Source of the DNA: Xanthobacteraceae bacterium 501b
GTDB lineage: Bacteria > Pseudomonadota > Alphaproteobacteria > Rhizobiales > Xanthobacteraceae
NCBI GenBank assembly: GCA_000378025.1
Contig: KB899087.1
Location: 1,488,001 to 1,552,000, forward strand
DNA length: 64,000 nucleotides
Direction: 5' to 3'
Shown here piece after piece: positions 17,539 to 26,780 of this stretch. The translations under genes were made by a program, and so were the position numbers. Below the pieces are notes generated by a model. It ran no database searches. It was not told the origin of the DNA and saw only the letters and a list, made by a program, of their open reading frames with translations. How positions within the stretch are numbered: position 1 is the stretch's first letter; the number at the start of each line of letters is the position of its first letter.

Positions 17539-18645
17539 ATGCCGGAGCCTGCCGCTGTACCGGACGCCCGCATCGCTGTCGAATGCAGGGGTATCGTCAA
17601 GCAATTTGGCGAAGGACCGCGCGCCTTGCGCGCGCTGGACAATGTTTCCGTCGCCATTCGCGAGAATGAATTCTTCACGTTGCTGGGTCCTTCCGGCTGC
17701 GGCAAGACCACGCTGCTGCGGATGATCGCGGGATTTGAGTATCCCACCGAAGGCTCCATTCGCCTGCATGGCGAGGACATTGCCGGCCTGCCGCCTTTCA
17801 AGCGGCCGATCAACACCGTGTTCCAGAGCTACGCGCTGTTTCCCCACCTCACCGTTTGGGAGAATGTGGCGTTCGGCCTGCAGATGCTCGGCCGGCCGAA
17901 GGGTGAGATCGCCTCCCGCGTCGCCGAGATGCTGAAGCTGGTGCATATGGAGGAGCTGGCGCAGCGCCGCACCGACCAGATTTCCGGCGGCCAGGGCCAG
18001 CGCGTCGCCCTCGCCCGGGCGCTGGCACCGGCGCCGAAGGTGCTGCTGCTGGACGAGCCGCTCTCCGCGCTCGACTACAAGCTGCGCAAGGAGATGCAGA
18101 TCGAGCTCAAGCGCATGCAGAGCGAGACCGGCATCACCTTCATCTTCGTCACCCACGACCAGGAAGAAGCGCTCACCATGTCCGACCGCATCGCGGTCAT
18201 GTCCAAGGGCAAGGTGCTGCAGATCGGCACGCCCTGGGACATTTACGACAAGCCGGCCGAGCGCTTCGTCGCCGACTTCATCGGCGAGACCAATTTCCTC
18301 CCCGCCGCCATGGTCGGCATCGAGGCCGGCATGGCGCGGGTGCGGCTGCCTTCCGGCGTCGAGATGTCCGCCACCCTCGCCGATGGCTATGTGCCCTCAG
18401 GCGAGGCGACGCTGGTGGTGCGGCCCGAACATGCCCGCGTGGTCGCAAGCGGCGGGCAACTCTCCGGCCTGGTGGAGAACGTCGTTTATTTCGGCACCGA
18501 TACCCACATCCATGTGAAGCTGGACGAGGGGATCACCTTCATGGTGCGCCAGCAGAATTCGCGCAGCCAGTCCTGTGGCGCCGAAGTCGGCGCGCGCGTC
18601 GGCATCGAGATCGCGCCCGATGCCGCGCAAGTGCTGCGGGACTGA
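17539..18645 (+). CDS. ABC importer ATPase, spermidine/putrescine (PotA) type
   Basis: A 368-residue ATPase with Walker [11 protein letters not shown]-loop [10 protein letters not shown], signature [14 protein letters not shown], Walker [12 protein letters not shown], and a C-terminal TOBE domain (about 270-360: [26 protein letters not shown]). The TOBE layout is that of PotA/PotG-type importers of polyamines and related cations. The permease gene starts 3 bases after its stop. It is the first gene of a four-gene transport operon ending in a strong terminator. Confidence 0.9.
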   Translation: MPEPAAVPDARIAVECRGIVKQFGEGPRALRALDNVSVAIRENEFFTLLGPSGCGKTTLLRMIAGFEYPTEGSIRLHGEDIAGLPPFKRPINTVFQSYALFPHLTVWENVAFGLQMLGRPKGEIASRVAEMLKLVHMEELAQRRTDQISGGQGQRVALARALAPAPKVLLLDEPLSALDYKLRKEMQIELKRMQSETGITFIFVTHDQEEALTMSDRIAVMSKGKVLQIGTPWDIYDKPAERFVADFIGETNFLPAAMVGIEAGMARVRLPSGVEMSATLADGYVPSGEATLVVRPEHARVVASGGQLSGLVENVVYFGTDTHIHVKLDEGITFMVRQQNSRSQSCGAEVGARVGIEIAPDAAQVLRD

Positions 18646-18648
18646 GCC

Positions 18649-19572
18649 ATGGCCAGCGCCGCAGAGATCGCCCGCCGGGACGAACAGGGCAAGATCCGCT
18701 CGCGCTGGCTGCTCTCGGCGCCCGCGCTGCTCATCGTCTTCATCGCCTCCATCGGCCCGCTCTTCGTCATGTTGGCCTATTCCTTCATGGCCAAGGGCGA
18801 TTATGGCGACGTGAAGCCGGGCGAGTTCTCGCTCGACGGCTGGTTCTCGGTCTTCTTCCAGCGCGACATCTTCGACGACACCCTGTCCCTCGCCGACGCG
18901 CATCTGTCGATCCTGTGGCGCTCGGTGCGGCTGTCGGTCATCACCACCGTGCTGACCCTCGCGCTGGGGTTCCCGACCGCCTATTTCATCGCCACCCGGC
19001 CGCGCCACAGCCGCGAGATCTGGGTGTTCCTGGTGACGATCCCGTTCTGGACCAATCTGCTCATTCGCACCTTCGCGATGCAGCAGGTGATCCGCAATGA
19101 GGGCGTGCTGAACACGCTGCTCATGTGGCTCGGGGTGATCCAGGAGCCGATCCCGATCATGTACACCGACTGGGCGATCCTGTTCGGCATGGTCTATGTC
19201 TATCTGCCGCTGATGGTGCTGCCGCTCTATGCCAGCCTCGAAAAGCTGGATTTCCGGCTGATCGAGGCGGGGTACGACCTCTATGCCGGCCGGCTCGCCG
19301 TGCTGCGGCGGATCATCATCCCGCTGGTGAAGCCCGGCATCGTCGCCGGCTCGATCCTCGTCTTCATCCCCTCGCTCGGCGCCTATGTCATTCCGCGCGT
19401 GCTCGGTGGTGGCAAGAACCTGATGCTCGGCAATCTGATCGAGCTGCAATTCGGCGCCGGCCGTAACTGGCCGCTCGGCGCGGCACTGTCGATCACGCTG
19501 ATGGTGCTGGTGATGGTGGCCATGCTGTTCTATGTGCGCAACGCCGCGCGGTCGGGAGGCGGGCATGGCTAG
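18649..19572 (+). CDS. ABC importer permease, PotB type
   Basis: A 307-residue inner-membrane protein with about six hydrophobic segments, the first being LLSAPALLIVFIASIGPLFV. The EAA-like loop is recognisable around LIEAGYDLYAGRLAVLRRIIIPLVKPGI. It pairs with the PotC-type permease, whose start overlaps its last 8 bases. Substrate class follows from the operon: a polyamine-type cation or a related small amine. Confidence 0.88.
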   Translation: MASAAEIARRDEQGKIRSRWLLSAPALLIVFIASIGPLFVMLAYSFMAKGDYGDVKPGEFSLDGWFSVFFQRDIFDDTLSLADAHLSILWRSVRLSVITTVLTLALGFPTAYFIATRPRHSREIWVFLVTIPFWTNLLIRTFAMQQVIRNEGVLNTLLMWLGVIQEPIPIMYTDWAILFGMVYVYLPLMVLPLYASLEKLDFRLIEAGYDLYAGRLAVLRRIIIPLVKPGIVAGSILVFIPSLGAYVIPRVLGGGKNLMLGNLIELQFGAGRNWPLGAALSITLMVLVMVAMLFYVRNAARSGGGHG

Positions 19573-20392
19573 GGCGCTGTTTGATTTCCGCACCCGGGGG
19601 CGGTTCGACATCCGCTCCCAGCCCGGCTTCGGCGCCATCGCGCTGTTCACCTTCGTGCTGCTCTATCTGCCGATCATCACCCTGGTCGTCTACGCCTTCA
19701 ACGCCAGCGACTCGCTGTCCTCCTGGGGCGGGTTCTCGCTGCACTGGTTCGCCGCCGCCGCGCAGAACCAGTCGGTGCAGGACGCGGCGTGGCGCTCGCT
19801 GATCATCGCGGCGAGCGCGGCAAGCATGGCGACCATCGCCGCCACCATGGCGGCGCTCGCCACCACCCGCACCCCGCCCTATCCCGGCCTGTCGTTCAAA
19901 TACGCCTTCATCAACCTGCCGCTGATGGTGCCGGAAATCGTCACCGCCGTGGCGCTGCTGATCGTGTTCGCGAAGGTGAAGGTGTGGACCGGCTATACGG
20001 GCCTGGGCTACCTCATCCTCGCGCACACCGCCTTCTGTATCCCCTTCGCCTATCTGCCGATCCGCGCCCGGCTGGAGGGGATGGACCAGTCGCTGGAGCG
20101 CGCGGCGGCGGACCTCTACGCCCCGCCCTGGCAGGTGTTTCGCCGGGTGACGCTGCCGCTGCTGCGGCCCGGCATCATCGCCGGCTTCATGCTGGCCTTC
20201 GTCATCTCGCTGGACGACGTGGTGATCTCCGAATTCGTCAAGTCGGGCGGGCAGGACACGCTGCCCACCTATATGCTCGGCCAGCTGCGCCGGGCGGTGA
20301 CGCCCGAGATCAACGCCATCGCCGCCGCCTTCCTCGTGCTGTCGGTGGCGCTGGTAACGATGTTCTTCTTCATCAACCGCAAAAAAGCCTGA
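19565..20392 (+). CDS. ABC importer permease, PotC type
   Basis: A 275-residue permease with six predicted membrane helices, the first being GAIALFTFVLLYLPIITLVVYAF. The EAA-like loop is LERAAADLYAPPWQVFRRVTLPLLRPGI, and ISLDDVVISEFV is typical of PotC. The ATG at 19565 overlaps the end of the previous permease gene and fits the family N-terminus better than an upstream in-frame start. Confidence 0.88.
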   Translation: MARALFDFRTRGRFDIRSQPGFGAIALFTFVLLYLPIITLVVYAFNASDSLSSWGGFSLHWFAAAAQNQSVQDAAWRSLIIAASAASMATIAATMAALATTRTPPYPGLSFKYAFINLPLMVPEIVTAVALLIVFAKVKVWTGYTGLGYLILAHTAFCIPFAYLPIRARLEGMDQSLERAAADLYAPPWQVFRRVTLPLLRPGIIAGFMLAFVISLDDVVISEFVKSGGQDTLPTYMLGQLRRAVTPEINAIAAAFLVLSVALVTMFFFINRKKA

Positions 20393-20416
20393 ACCAACAC
20401 AGGACGGAGTGGGACC

Positions 20417-21451
20417 ATGAGCTTGAAATCGACGACGCTGGCGGCGGCGCTCGCCCTTCTCGTCAGCGCGGGCGCGGCCAGCGCCGAGGGGCAGCTGAAC
20501 ATCTACAACTGGGGCGACTACACCAGCCCCGAGTTGATCAAGAAGTTCGAGGAGACGCACAAGGTCAAGGTGACCGTCACCGACTACGATTCCAACGATA
20601 CCGCGCTGGCCAAGATCCGCGCCGGCGGCCATGGCTTCGACATCGTGGTTCCCTCGGCCAATTACCTCCCGATCTGGATCAAGGAGGGCCTGCTGCTGGA
20701 GGCCAGGCCCGACCAGATGCCGAACTTCAAGAATGTGGACGCGCGCTGGGTGAATGTCGCCTGGGATCCGGGCCGGCACTATTCGGTGCCGTGGCAGTGG
20801 GGCCTGAGCGGCATCGGCGTCAACAAGAAGGTCTATGGCGGCGACATCAACACCTCCGCGATCTTCCTCGATCCGCCGAAGGAACTGGTCGGCAAGATCA
20901 ATGTCGAGCCGGAAATGAACGACGTGCTCTACGCCACCATCCGCTATCTCGGCGGCGAGTGGTGCACCACTGACAAGGCGCTGCTGAAGCAGGTGCGCGA
21001 CAAGCTGCTGGAAGCCAAGCCGAAATGGCTGGCGATGGATTATTCCGTCACCGAGAAGCTGCCCTCGGGCGACTATGCCGGGGTGTATTACTGGAACGGC
21101 GCCATCCTGCGCGCGCGCCTGAAGAACCCCGATGTCGCCTTCGGCTATCCCAAGGAAGGCTATCCGCTGTTCATGGACAGCGTGACCATCCTCAAGGACG
21201 CCAAGAATGTTGAGAACGCCAAGGCGTTCATGAACTTCATCATGGAGCCGGAAAACGCGGCGATGATCTCGGCCTTCGCCAAATATGCCAACGGCATCAA
21301 GGGTTCGGAAGCCTTCTTCCCCGCCGACATGAAGGGCGCGCCGGAGCTGAACGTGCCGCCGGAATTCGAGAAGGCCGGCCAGTTCCTGGAAACCTGCTCG
21401 CCGGAAGTTTCCCAGCTCTATGCCCGGATCTGGACCGACATCAACAAGTGA
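20417..21451 (+). CDS. Periplasmic polyamine-type substrate-binding protein (PotD/PotF family)
   Basis: A 344-residue binding protein with a signal peptide (residues 1-24, ending ASA-EG). The mature N-terminus GQLNIYNWGDYTSPELIKKFEE is the PotD/PotF signature, followed by YDSNDTALAKIRAGGHGFDIVVPSANY. This family binds spermidine, putrescine or related amino compounds. It ends the importer operon and is followed by a strong intrinsic terminator. Confidence 0.9.
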   Translation: MSLKSTTLAAALALLVSAGAASAEGQLNIYNWGDYTSPELIKKFEETHKVKVTVTDYDSNDTALAKIRAGGHGFDIVVPSANYLPIWIKEGLLLEARPDQMPNFKNVDARWVNVAWDPGRHYSVPWQWGLSGIGVNKKVYGGDINTSAIFLDPPKELVGKINVEPEMNDVLYATIRYLGGEWCTTDKALLKQVRDKLLEAKPKWLAMDYSVTEKLPSGDYAGVYYWNGAILRARLKNPDVAFGYPKEGYPLFMDSVTILKDAKNVENAKAFMNFIMEPENAAMISAFAKYANGIKGSEAFFPADMKGAPELNVPPEFEKAGQFLETCSPEVSQLYARIWTDINK

Positions 21452-21471
21452 CGCCTCAGGGCATCGGACAG

Positions 21472-21500
21472 GGGGAGGGCCAAACGGCCCTCCCCTTTTT
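21472..21500 (+). terminator. Strong rho-independent terminator of the PotABCD-like operon
   Basis: GGGGAGGGCC (21472-21481), a four-base loop AAAC, GGCCCTCCCC (21486-21495), then TTTTT. A perfect 10-base GC stem plus a T-run 20 bases after the stop is a textbook terminator. Confidence 0.93.
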
Positions 21501-21551
21501 GTGTCCGGCGAGGGGCGGAGAGAGCAACCGGACGTGGAATGCGTCCAGCGG

Positions 21552-21647
21552 CGTCATCCCGGAAGGACTGCAGGTCCTGTCCGGGATGCTGGCCTTTCCT
21601 GGCGGACGATCCCGGCGCGCCGCCTTGCGGCGGCGGCCGGGATGACG
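21552..21647. repeat. Palindromic intergenic repeat element, copy 1
   Basis: A 96-base element bounded by a perfect 11-base inverted repeat (CGTCATCCCGG at 21552-21562, CCGGGATGACG at 21637-21647). Inside are two hairpin-forming halves, each bounded by TCCGGGAT/ATCCCGG-type sequence. A similar element lies at 62654-62742 between kdpC and kdpB. It lies in the 333-base gap between convergent transporter operons. Confidence 0.7.
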
Positions 21648-21707
21648 GAGGCCCGAGGCCCCCGGCTTGACGACAGAATGAGCGGCCGGCAAGAGCGCCC
21701 GCAGGAG

Positions 21708-21772
21708 CGGCAGTCAGCAGGCGGCAGTCAGCAGGCCGCAGTCAGCAGCGGCCGGCATTTGGCACCGGCCGC
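21708..21772. repeat. 14-base tandem repeat (three units) followed by a hairpin
   Basis: Units CGGCAGTCAGCAGG at 21708 and 21722, and a variant at 21736, are followed by an 8-base inverted repeat GCGGCCGG (21748-21755) / CCGGCCGC (21765-21772). The hairpin sits 13 bases after the stop of the reverse-strand binding-protein gene and could end that transcript. The function of the tandem units is unknown. Confidence 0.6.
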
Positions 21773-21784
21773 CCCGCTCGCGCT

Positions 21785-23299
21785 TCAGTTCTTCACCGTC
21801 TCTTCAAGGAAGAAGCGGCCCAGCGGGTTCTGGTGGAAGTTCTCGATATTCTTGGCGGTGACGTTGATATAGGGGCTGTAATAGAGGTCGATCCAGTTGA
21901 CGTCGCCCTTGGCCAGCTTCTGCAGCGTCACATACATCGCTTCGCGCTTGGCCGGGTCGGTTTCCAGCCGGGCGGCTTCCACCAGCGCCTTCACCTCGTC
22001 ATTCTTGTAGCGGGTCATGTAGTTCATGTTGGTGTCGTGGCCGAGCACGAAGGTGGTCTTCTGGTCGACATCGAGAATGTCGTTGGTCCAGTACATCACC
22101 GAGATGTCGTAGTCGCCGTTCACCAGCATGTCCCAGCTCTGGCTGGGGTCGACCTTCTGCAGCGTCACGCCGACGCCGGCCTTGGCCAGCTGCTGCTGCA
22201 CGAGAACGGCGATCTGCTCGTCCGTCTCCTTACCGGCATTGACGACGTAGTTCAGCGTGAGGCCGGAGGCGCCGGCATCGGCCAGCATCTTCTTGGCCTT
22301 TTCCGGGTCATAGGGCCGGCGCAGATTGTCGGCATAGTGATAGAGCGCGCCCTTGGGCACATAGGAATAGGCGACCTCGCCCAGCCCGAAAGTGGCGGCC
22401 TCGACGATCGCCTGCTTGTCGATCGCCATATCAAGCGCCTCGCGCACCTCCTTCTTCGCCAGCGCGCCATGCTCATGGTTGATGAGCATGTGGTCCTCGC
22501 GGGTCGAGGGATCGCTGATGACCTTGAGGTCCGGATTGGTCTTCAGCTCGGCGACGCGGGAGAACGGCACGGTGATGGCGGCATCCACCTCGCCGGCCTG
22601 GATCTTCAGCATGCGGGTGTTGTCGTCGGGAATGACCAGCCATTCCACGCCGTCGAGGCTCACCTTGGCGGCGTCCCAGTAATTGGGGTTCTTCTTCAGG
22701 ATGATGCGGTCGCCGCGGCGCCACTCCACCAGGCTGAAGGCACCCGAGCCGACCGGCTTCTCGGCGAAGGCGTCGGCGGCGGCGCCGTCCACCAGCTTCT
22801 TCGGCAGCACCGAAGCGTTGGGCAGCGCCATCATCGACAGGAACGGCACCGACTTGCCCTTCAGCTTCACCACCAGCGTCTTGGGGTCGGTGGCGGTGGC
22901 GGTGTCGATCACCTTGAAGCTGTCGCCCCAGAGCGAGCCCTTGTCGTCGCGGATGCGGATCAGCGAGAAGGCGGCGTCCTCGGCGGTGACGGGGGCGCCA
23001 TCGGAGAACTTCGCGTCGCGCAGCTTGAAAGTGTAGGTCAGGCCGTCATCGGAAATCGTCCAGCTCTCGGCAAGGCCCGGCACCAGCTTGGTGCCGCTGG
23101 CGTCCACCCGCACCAGAACGTCGAACACGTTCGAGAACACCCAATTGTCGACATTCTGCGCCGACTTGATCGGGTCGAACGTGGTGGAATCCTCGTTGCG
23201 GGCGATGGTGAGCACGCCGGCGGCGTGGGCATAGCTGGTCGACAGCGAAAGAAGCGCGGCAAAGGCCGCGAGGCGGGATTTGCGGAAGGCGGTTTTCAC
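21785..23299 (-). CDS. Peptide-type ABC substrate-binding protein (family 5)
   Basis: A 504-residue periplasmic binding protein with a signal peptide (cut near AHA-AG). The family-5 motif TFDPIKSAQNVDNWVFSNVFDVLV is near the N-terminus, then LVPGLAESWTISDDGLTYTF. It is the last gene of the operon that begins with the proline iminopeptidase at 27668, through two permeases and a double ATPase. In the PipR-type loci of plant-associated bacteria an equivalent peptide importer is needed for the response to the plant signal, so this protein may bind a peptide-like cue. Confidence 0.88.
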   Translation of the reverse strand: MKTAFRKSRLAAFAALLSLSTSYAHAAGVLTIARNEDSTTFDPIKSAQNVDNWVFSNVFDVLVRVDASGTKLVPGLAESWTISDDGLTYTFKLRDAKFSDGAPVTAEDAAFSLIRIRDDKGSLWGDSFKVIDTATATDPKTLVVKLKGKSVPFLSMMALPNASVLPKKLVDGAAADAFAEKPVGSGAFSLVEWRRGDRIILKKNPNYWDAAKVSLDGVEWLVIPDDNTRMLKIQAGEVDAAITVPFSRVAELKTNPDLKVISDPSTREDHMLINHEHGALAKKEVREALDMAIDKQAIVEAATFGLGEVAYSYVPKGALYHYADNLRRPYDPEKAKKMLADAGASGLTLNYVVNAGKETDEQIAVLVQQQLAKAGVGVTLQKVDPSQSWDMLVNGDYDISVMYWTNDILDVDQKTTFVLGHDTNMNYMTRYKNDEVKALVEAARLETDPAKREAMYVTLQKLAKGDVNWIDLYYSPYINVTAKNIENFHQNPLGRFFLEETVKN

Positions 23300-23318
23300 G
23301 TGTTTCTTCCTCTGGTGG

Positions 23319-25022
23319 TTAGCTGGCTAACTTCTCCACCGGCGGCGCCAGCAGGCGCCGGTCCGGATCGATGTCGGGAATGGCGGCGATGAGCGCGGCG
23401 GTGTAGGCCTCGCGCGGCCGCTCGAACACCTCGGCGCAGGGCCCCTCCTCCACGATGCGGCCGTGATGCATCACCACCACCCGCGCGCAGAGATGGCGCA
23501 CGATGGCGAGGTCGTGGGCGATGAACACCAGCGTCAGTTCCATGGTCTTCACCAGCCGCTGGAACAGCGCGACGATCTGCGCCTGGATGGTGACGTCGAG
23601 CGCGGCGACGCATTCATCGGCGACGATCAGCCGGGGATCGACCGCCAGCGCCCGGGCGATGCCGGCGCGTTGGCACTGGCCGCCGGAGAGCTGGCGCGGC
23701 CGGCGGCCGGCGAGTTCGGGGTCGAGTTCCACCAGCGCCAGCAGTTCCGCCACCCGTGCCGGAATAGCGGCCGAAGGCACCTTGCCCTGCACGCGCAGCA
23801 CCTCGGTCAACGTCTGGCCGATGGTCAGGCGCGGGTTGAGCGAGTTGAACGGGTCCTGGAACACCATGGCGGCCTGGTGCCGGATCTTCGCCAGCGCCAC
23901 CCCCGGCTGCCCCCGCAGGGTGGTGCCATCGAAGCTGATGTGCCCGTCGGAGATCGGGGTGAGGCCGAGCATCGCCCGCGCCAGCGTCGACTTTCCCGAG
24001 CCGCTCTCGCCGACAATGCCGACCGTCTCGCCGGGCCGGATCTGCAGTGACACCCCGTCCACGGCGCTGAAGCTGCGGCGGCGGCCGAACAGGCCGCCGG
24101 GGAGCGGGAATCGGATGTGAAGATCGTCGATCTCCACCAGCGGGCGTGCCGGCACGGCGGAGGAGGTCGGCAGGTTGGCCTCTTTGGCCTCATCGGCCTG
24201 ATCGTCCACCTCACTGCACTCATTGGTCACGGGCATTGAGGGGTGGCTGGCGATCAGCGCCCGCGTATAGGCATGGGCGGGCCGGGCGAGCAGCGCGCGC
24301 TTGTCGCCCGCCTCGACCACCCGCCCCTGCCGCATCACCGCGATGCGGTCGCAGGTCTGCGCGACCACGCCGAGATCATGGGTGATCAGGATGATGGAAA
24401 GGCCGCGCGCCTCCCGCAACTCCATGAGAAGACGCAGGATTTGCGCCTGGATGGTGACGTCGAGCGCGGTTGTCGGCTCGTCCGCGATGAGGATTTTCGG
24501 GTCGCAGGCCAGCGCCACCGCAATCATGGCGCGCTGGCGCATGCCGCCGGAAAACTCGTGCGGATAGGCGGCGAACTGGCGCGGCGGATCAGTGAATCCC
24601 ACCTGCCGCATCAGCGCGATCGCCTCCGCCTGCGCCGCCGCCCGATCCAGCCGACGGTGAAAGCGCAGCCCCTCGGCAATCTGGTCGCCGACCCGCATGA
24701 CAGGGTCGAGATGGCTGCTAGGGTTCTGAAATATCATGCCTATTTCGGCGCCGCGCACCTGCTGCATCTGCGCTTCGCTGAGCGCCAGCAGGTCGCGCCC
24801 GCCCATTCTCACCTCGCCCTGGGTGACGGAGATGGCGCGCGATGGCAGCAACTGCACCAGCGACCGGCACAGCAAGCTCTTGCCCGACCCGCTCTCGCCG
24901 ACAAGCCCGAGAATCTCGCCGGGCTGAAGGTCGAGCGAGACGCGGTCGAGCAGGGTGCGCGGGCCTTGTTCGCCGCGCACCCTGACGGAGAGATCGCGGA
25001 TCGACAGCAGCGGGGTGCTCAT
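23319..25022 (-). CDS. Fused double ATPase of a peptide-type ABC importer (DppD-DppF like)
   Basis: About 567 residues with two complete nucleotide-binding domains. The first has Walker [11 protein letters not shown] and signature SGGMRQRAM with [11 protein letters not shown]. The second has [15 protein letters not shown] and [14 protein letters not shown] with [10 protein letters not shown]; the usual Pro of the Walker B segment is replaced there (DECVAALD). The linker around 260-300 is acidic. The start at 25022 overlaps the stop of the upstream permease gene (ATGA). It powers the importer whose binding-protein gene follows 19 bases later. Confidence 0.88.
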   Translation of the reverse strand: MSTPLLSIRDLSVRVRGEQGPRTLLDRVSLDLQPGEILGLVGESGSGKSLLCRSLVQLLPSRAISVTQGEVRMGGRDLLALSEAQMQQVRGAEIGMIFQNPSSHLDPVMRVGDQIAEGLRFHRRLDRAAAQAEAIALMRQVGFTDPPRQFAAYPHEFSGGMRQRAMIAVALACDPKILIADEPTTALDVTIQAQILRLLMELREARGLSIILITHDLGVVAQTCDRIAVMRQGRVVEAGDKRALLARPAHAYTRALIASHPSMPVTNECSEVDDQADEAKEANLPTSSAVPARPLVEIDDLHIRFPLPGGLFGRRRSFSAVDGVSLQIRPGETVGIVGESGSGKSTLARAMLGLTPISDGHISFDGTTLRGQPGVALAKIRHQAAMVFQDPFNSLNPRLTIGQTLTEVLRVQGKVPSAAIPARVAELLALVELDPELAGRRPRQLSGGQCQRAGIARALAVDPRLIVADECVAALDVTIQAQIVALFQRLVKTMELTLVFIAHDLAIVRHLCARVVVMHHGRIVEEGPCAEVFERPREAYTAALIAAIPDIDPDRRLLAPPVEKLAS

Positions 25023-25843
25023 TCGTGCACTCCCATCGCTTCGCCGAGCGCGTCGCCGATCATCGAAAAACCGAAGGCCAGCAGGACGATAGACAGGCCG
25101 GGGAACAGGGTGATCCACCAGGCCTGGGAGAGAAAGGCCTGCCCCTCCGCCACCATGATGCCCCACTCCGCCGTCGGCGGCTGGACGCCAAGGCCGAGAT
25201 AGGAGATCGCCGCCCCCGACAGCAGCACCAGCACCGAATCCGACATGCAGAACACCAGCGAGCCCGCCACCGAATTGGGCAGCAGGTGCCGGAACAGCAC
25301 GCGGGTGCGCGAAAAACCAAGGCTCACCGCCGCCACGGCGTAATCCGCATTCTTCAGAACGAGAATCTGCGCCCGGATGAGGCGCGCATAAGACACCCAG
25401 CCGACCAGCGCCATCGCGATGTAGAAGCTGGAAAGCCCCGGCCCGAGAATGGCGATAATGGAGAGCATCAGCACCAGGAAGGGGAAGGCGAGGATGATGT
25501 CGATCAGCCGCATCAGCACCGCATCAACGAGGCCACCGAAAAAGCCAGCAATCGCGCCGATCACGGTGCCGATGACCAGCGGGAAAAACACGCCAATCAC
25601 GGCCATCTGCAGGTCGACCCGGGCGCCAAAAATGATGCGCGAGAGGATGTCGCGGCCGAAATTGTCGGTGCCGAACGGGTGCGCCAGCGACGGCGGCTGG
25701 ATGCGCGCCGCGCCATCCTGGAAGATCGGGTCATAGGGAGCGATCAGCGGCGCGGCGAGAGCGGCCAGGGCAAAGCCCCCGACAATCACAAGTCCGGCGA
25801 GAAGCGTGCGGTTCATCCGCGTGGCGGAGACGGGCGCGCTCAC
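25019..25843 (-). CDS. Peptide-type ABC importer permease, DppC like
   Basis: About 274 residues from a GTG at 25843 that overlaps the upstream permease stop as GTGA; an ATG at 25816 is an alternative. It shows the DppC N-terminus (APLIAPYDPIFQDG..HPFGTDNFGRDILSR) and several membrane helices, with the EAA-type loop near AAVSLGFSRTRVLFRHLLPNS. It forms the channel with the DppB-like protein. Confidence 0.88.
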   Translation of the reverse strand: MSAPVSATRMNRTLLAGLVIVGGFALAALAAPLIAPYDPIFQDGAARIQPPSLAHPFGTDNFGRDILSRIIFGARVDLQMAVIGVFFPLVIGTVIGAIAGFFGGLVDAVLMRLIDIILAFPFLVLMLSIIAILGPGLSSFYIAMALVGWVSYARLIRAQILVLKNADYAVAAVSLGFSRTRVLFRHLLPNSVAGSLVFCMSDSVLVLLSGAAISYLGLGVQPPTAEWGIMVAEGQAFLSQAWWITLFPGLSIVLLAFGFSMIGDALGEAMGVHE

Positions 25844-26778
25844 AGCTTCACCCGTGGATCGGCGGCGACGGTGGCGATGTCGGCGAGGAAGTTCACCAGC
25901 ACGGTGGCGCAGGCGAACACCATGGCGACGCCCTGCACCACCATGTAATCGCGCGAGAAAATGGCGCGCACCAGCAATTGCCCCATGCCAGGCAGGGCGA
26001 AGATGCTCTCGATCACCACCGTGCCGCCGATCAGCCAGCCGATGTTCACCGCCAGCAGGTTGATGGTGGGCGCGATGGAATTGGGCAGCACATGGCGCCA
26101 GAACACGATGGACTCGGGCATGCCCCGCGCCCGGGCGGCGGTGGCAACGTCCGATTTCAGCCAGTCCACCATCGCCGCGCGCAGCGAGCGCAGCAGCACG
26201 GTGGACAGCGACAACGCGATGGTGAGCGCGGGCAGCGCCAGATGCGCCAGCTTGTCGCCCAGCGTCTCGCCATAGCCGGAGACGGGGAAAATCGGGAACC
26301 TCACCGCCAGCAGCATGATCAGCATCAGCCCCAACCAGAAGGGTGGAAAGCCGATGCCGAAAGTGGAGACGACGCGGATCGCGTGGTCGACCGGCCTGCC
26401 CTGGTTGCGGGCGGCGAGCGCCGCCAGCGGCACGGCGATGAGGATGGAAAGCAGCACGCTGCACAGGATGAGCGCAAAGGTCGGCTCGATGCGGGTGCCG
26501 ATCAGCCGCAGCACGTCGATCCGATAGACGATCGACATGCCCATCTCGCCATTGGCGAGATTGCGCAGGAAATACAGATATTGCAGCCACAAAGGCTCGT
26601 CGAGGCCGAATTGCGCGCGGATATTGGCGATGGCGGTCGGCGTGGCGCGCGCGCCCAGCAGGACCCGCGCCGGATCGCCGGGGATCATCCGCACCAGGAT
26701 GAAGGTGATGAGGCTGACGCCGAACACGACCGGCACGAATTGCAGCGGCCGCATCAGGATGAAGGAATAGCGGCGCAT
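25840..26778 (-). CDS. Peptide-type ABC importer permease, DppB like
   Basis: A 312-residue permease with a typical DppB start (a hydrophobic helix, then FILVRMIPGDPARVLLG) and an EAA loop in ARARGMPESIVFWRHVLPNS. Six or so membrane helices. The start at 26778 lies 2 bases after the stop of the proline iminopeptidase gene, so the peptidase and importer genes form one operon. Confidence 0.88.
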   Translation of the reverse strand: MRRYSFILMRPLQFVPVVFGVSLITFILVRMIPGDPARVLLGARATPTAIANIRAQFGLDEPLWLQYLYFLRNLANGEMGMSIVYRIDVLRLIGTRIEPTFALILCSVLLSILIAVPLAALAARNQGRPVDHAIRVVSTFGIGFPPFWLGLMLIMLLAVRFPIFPVSGYGETLGDKLAHLALPALTIALSLSTVLLRSLRAAMVDWLKSDVATAARARGMPESIVFWRHVLPNSIAPTINLLAVNIGWLIGGTVVIESIFALPGMGQLLVRAIFSRDYMVVQGVAMVFACATVLVNFLADIATVAADPRVKL

Positions 26779-26780
26779 CT

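Noticed and set aside
21708-21749. CRISPR array
   Set aside because: Only three contiguous 14-base units without spacers and no cas genes nearby.
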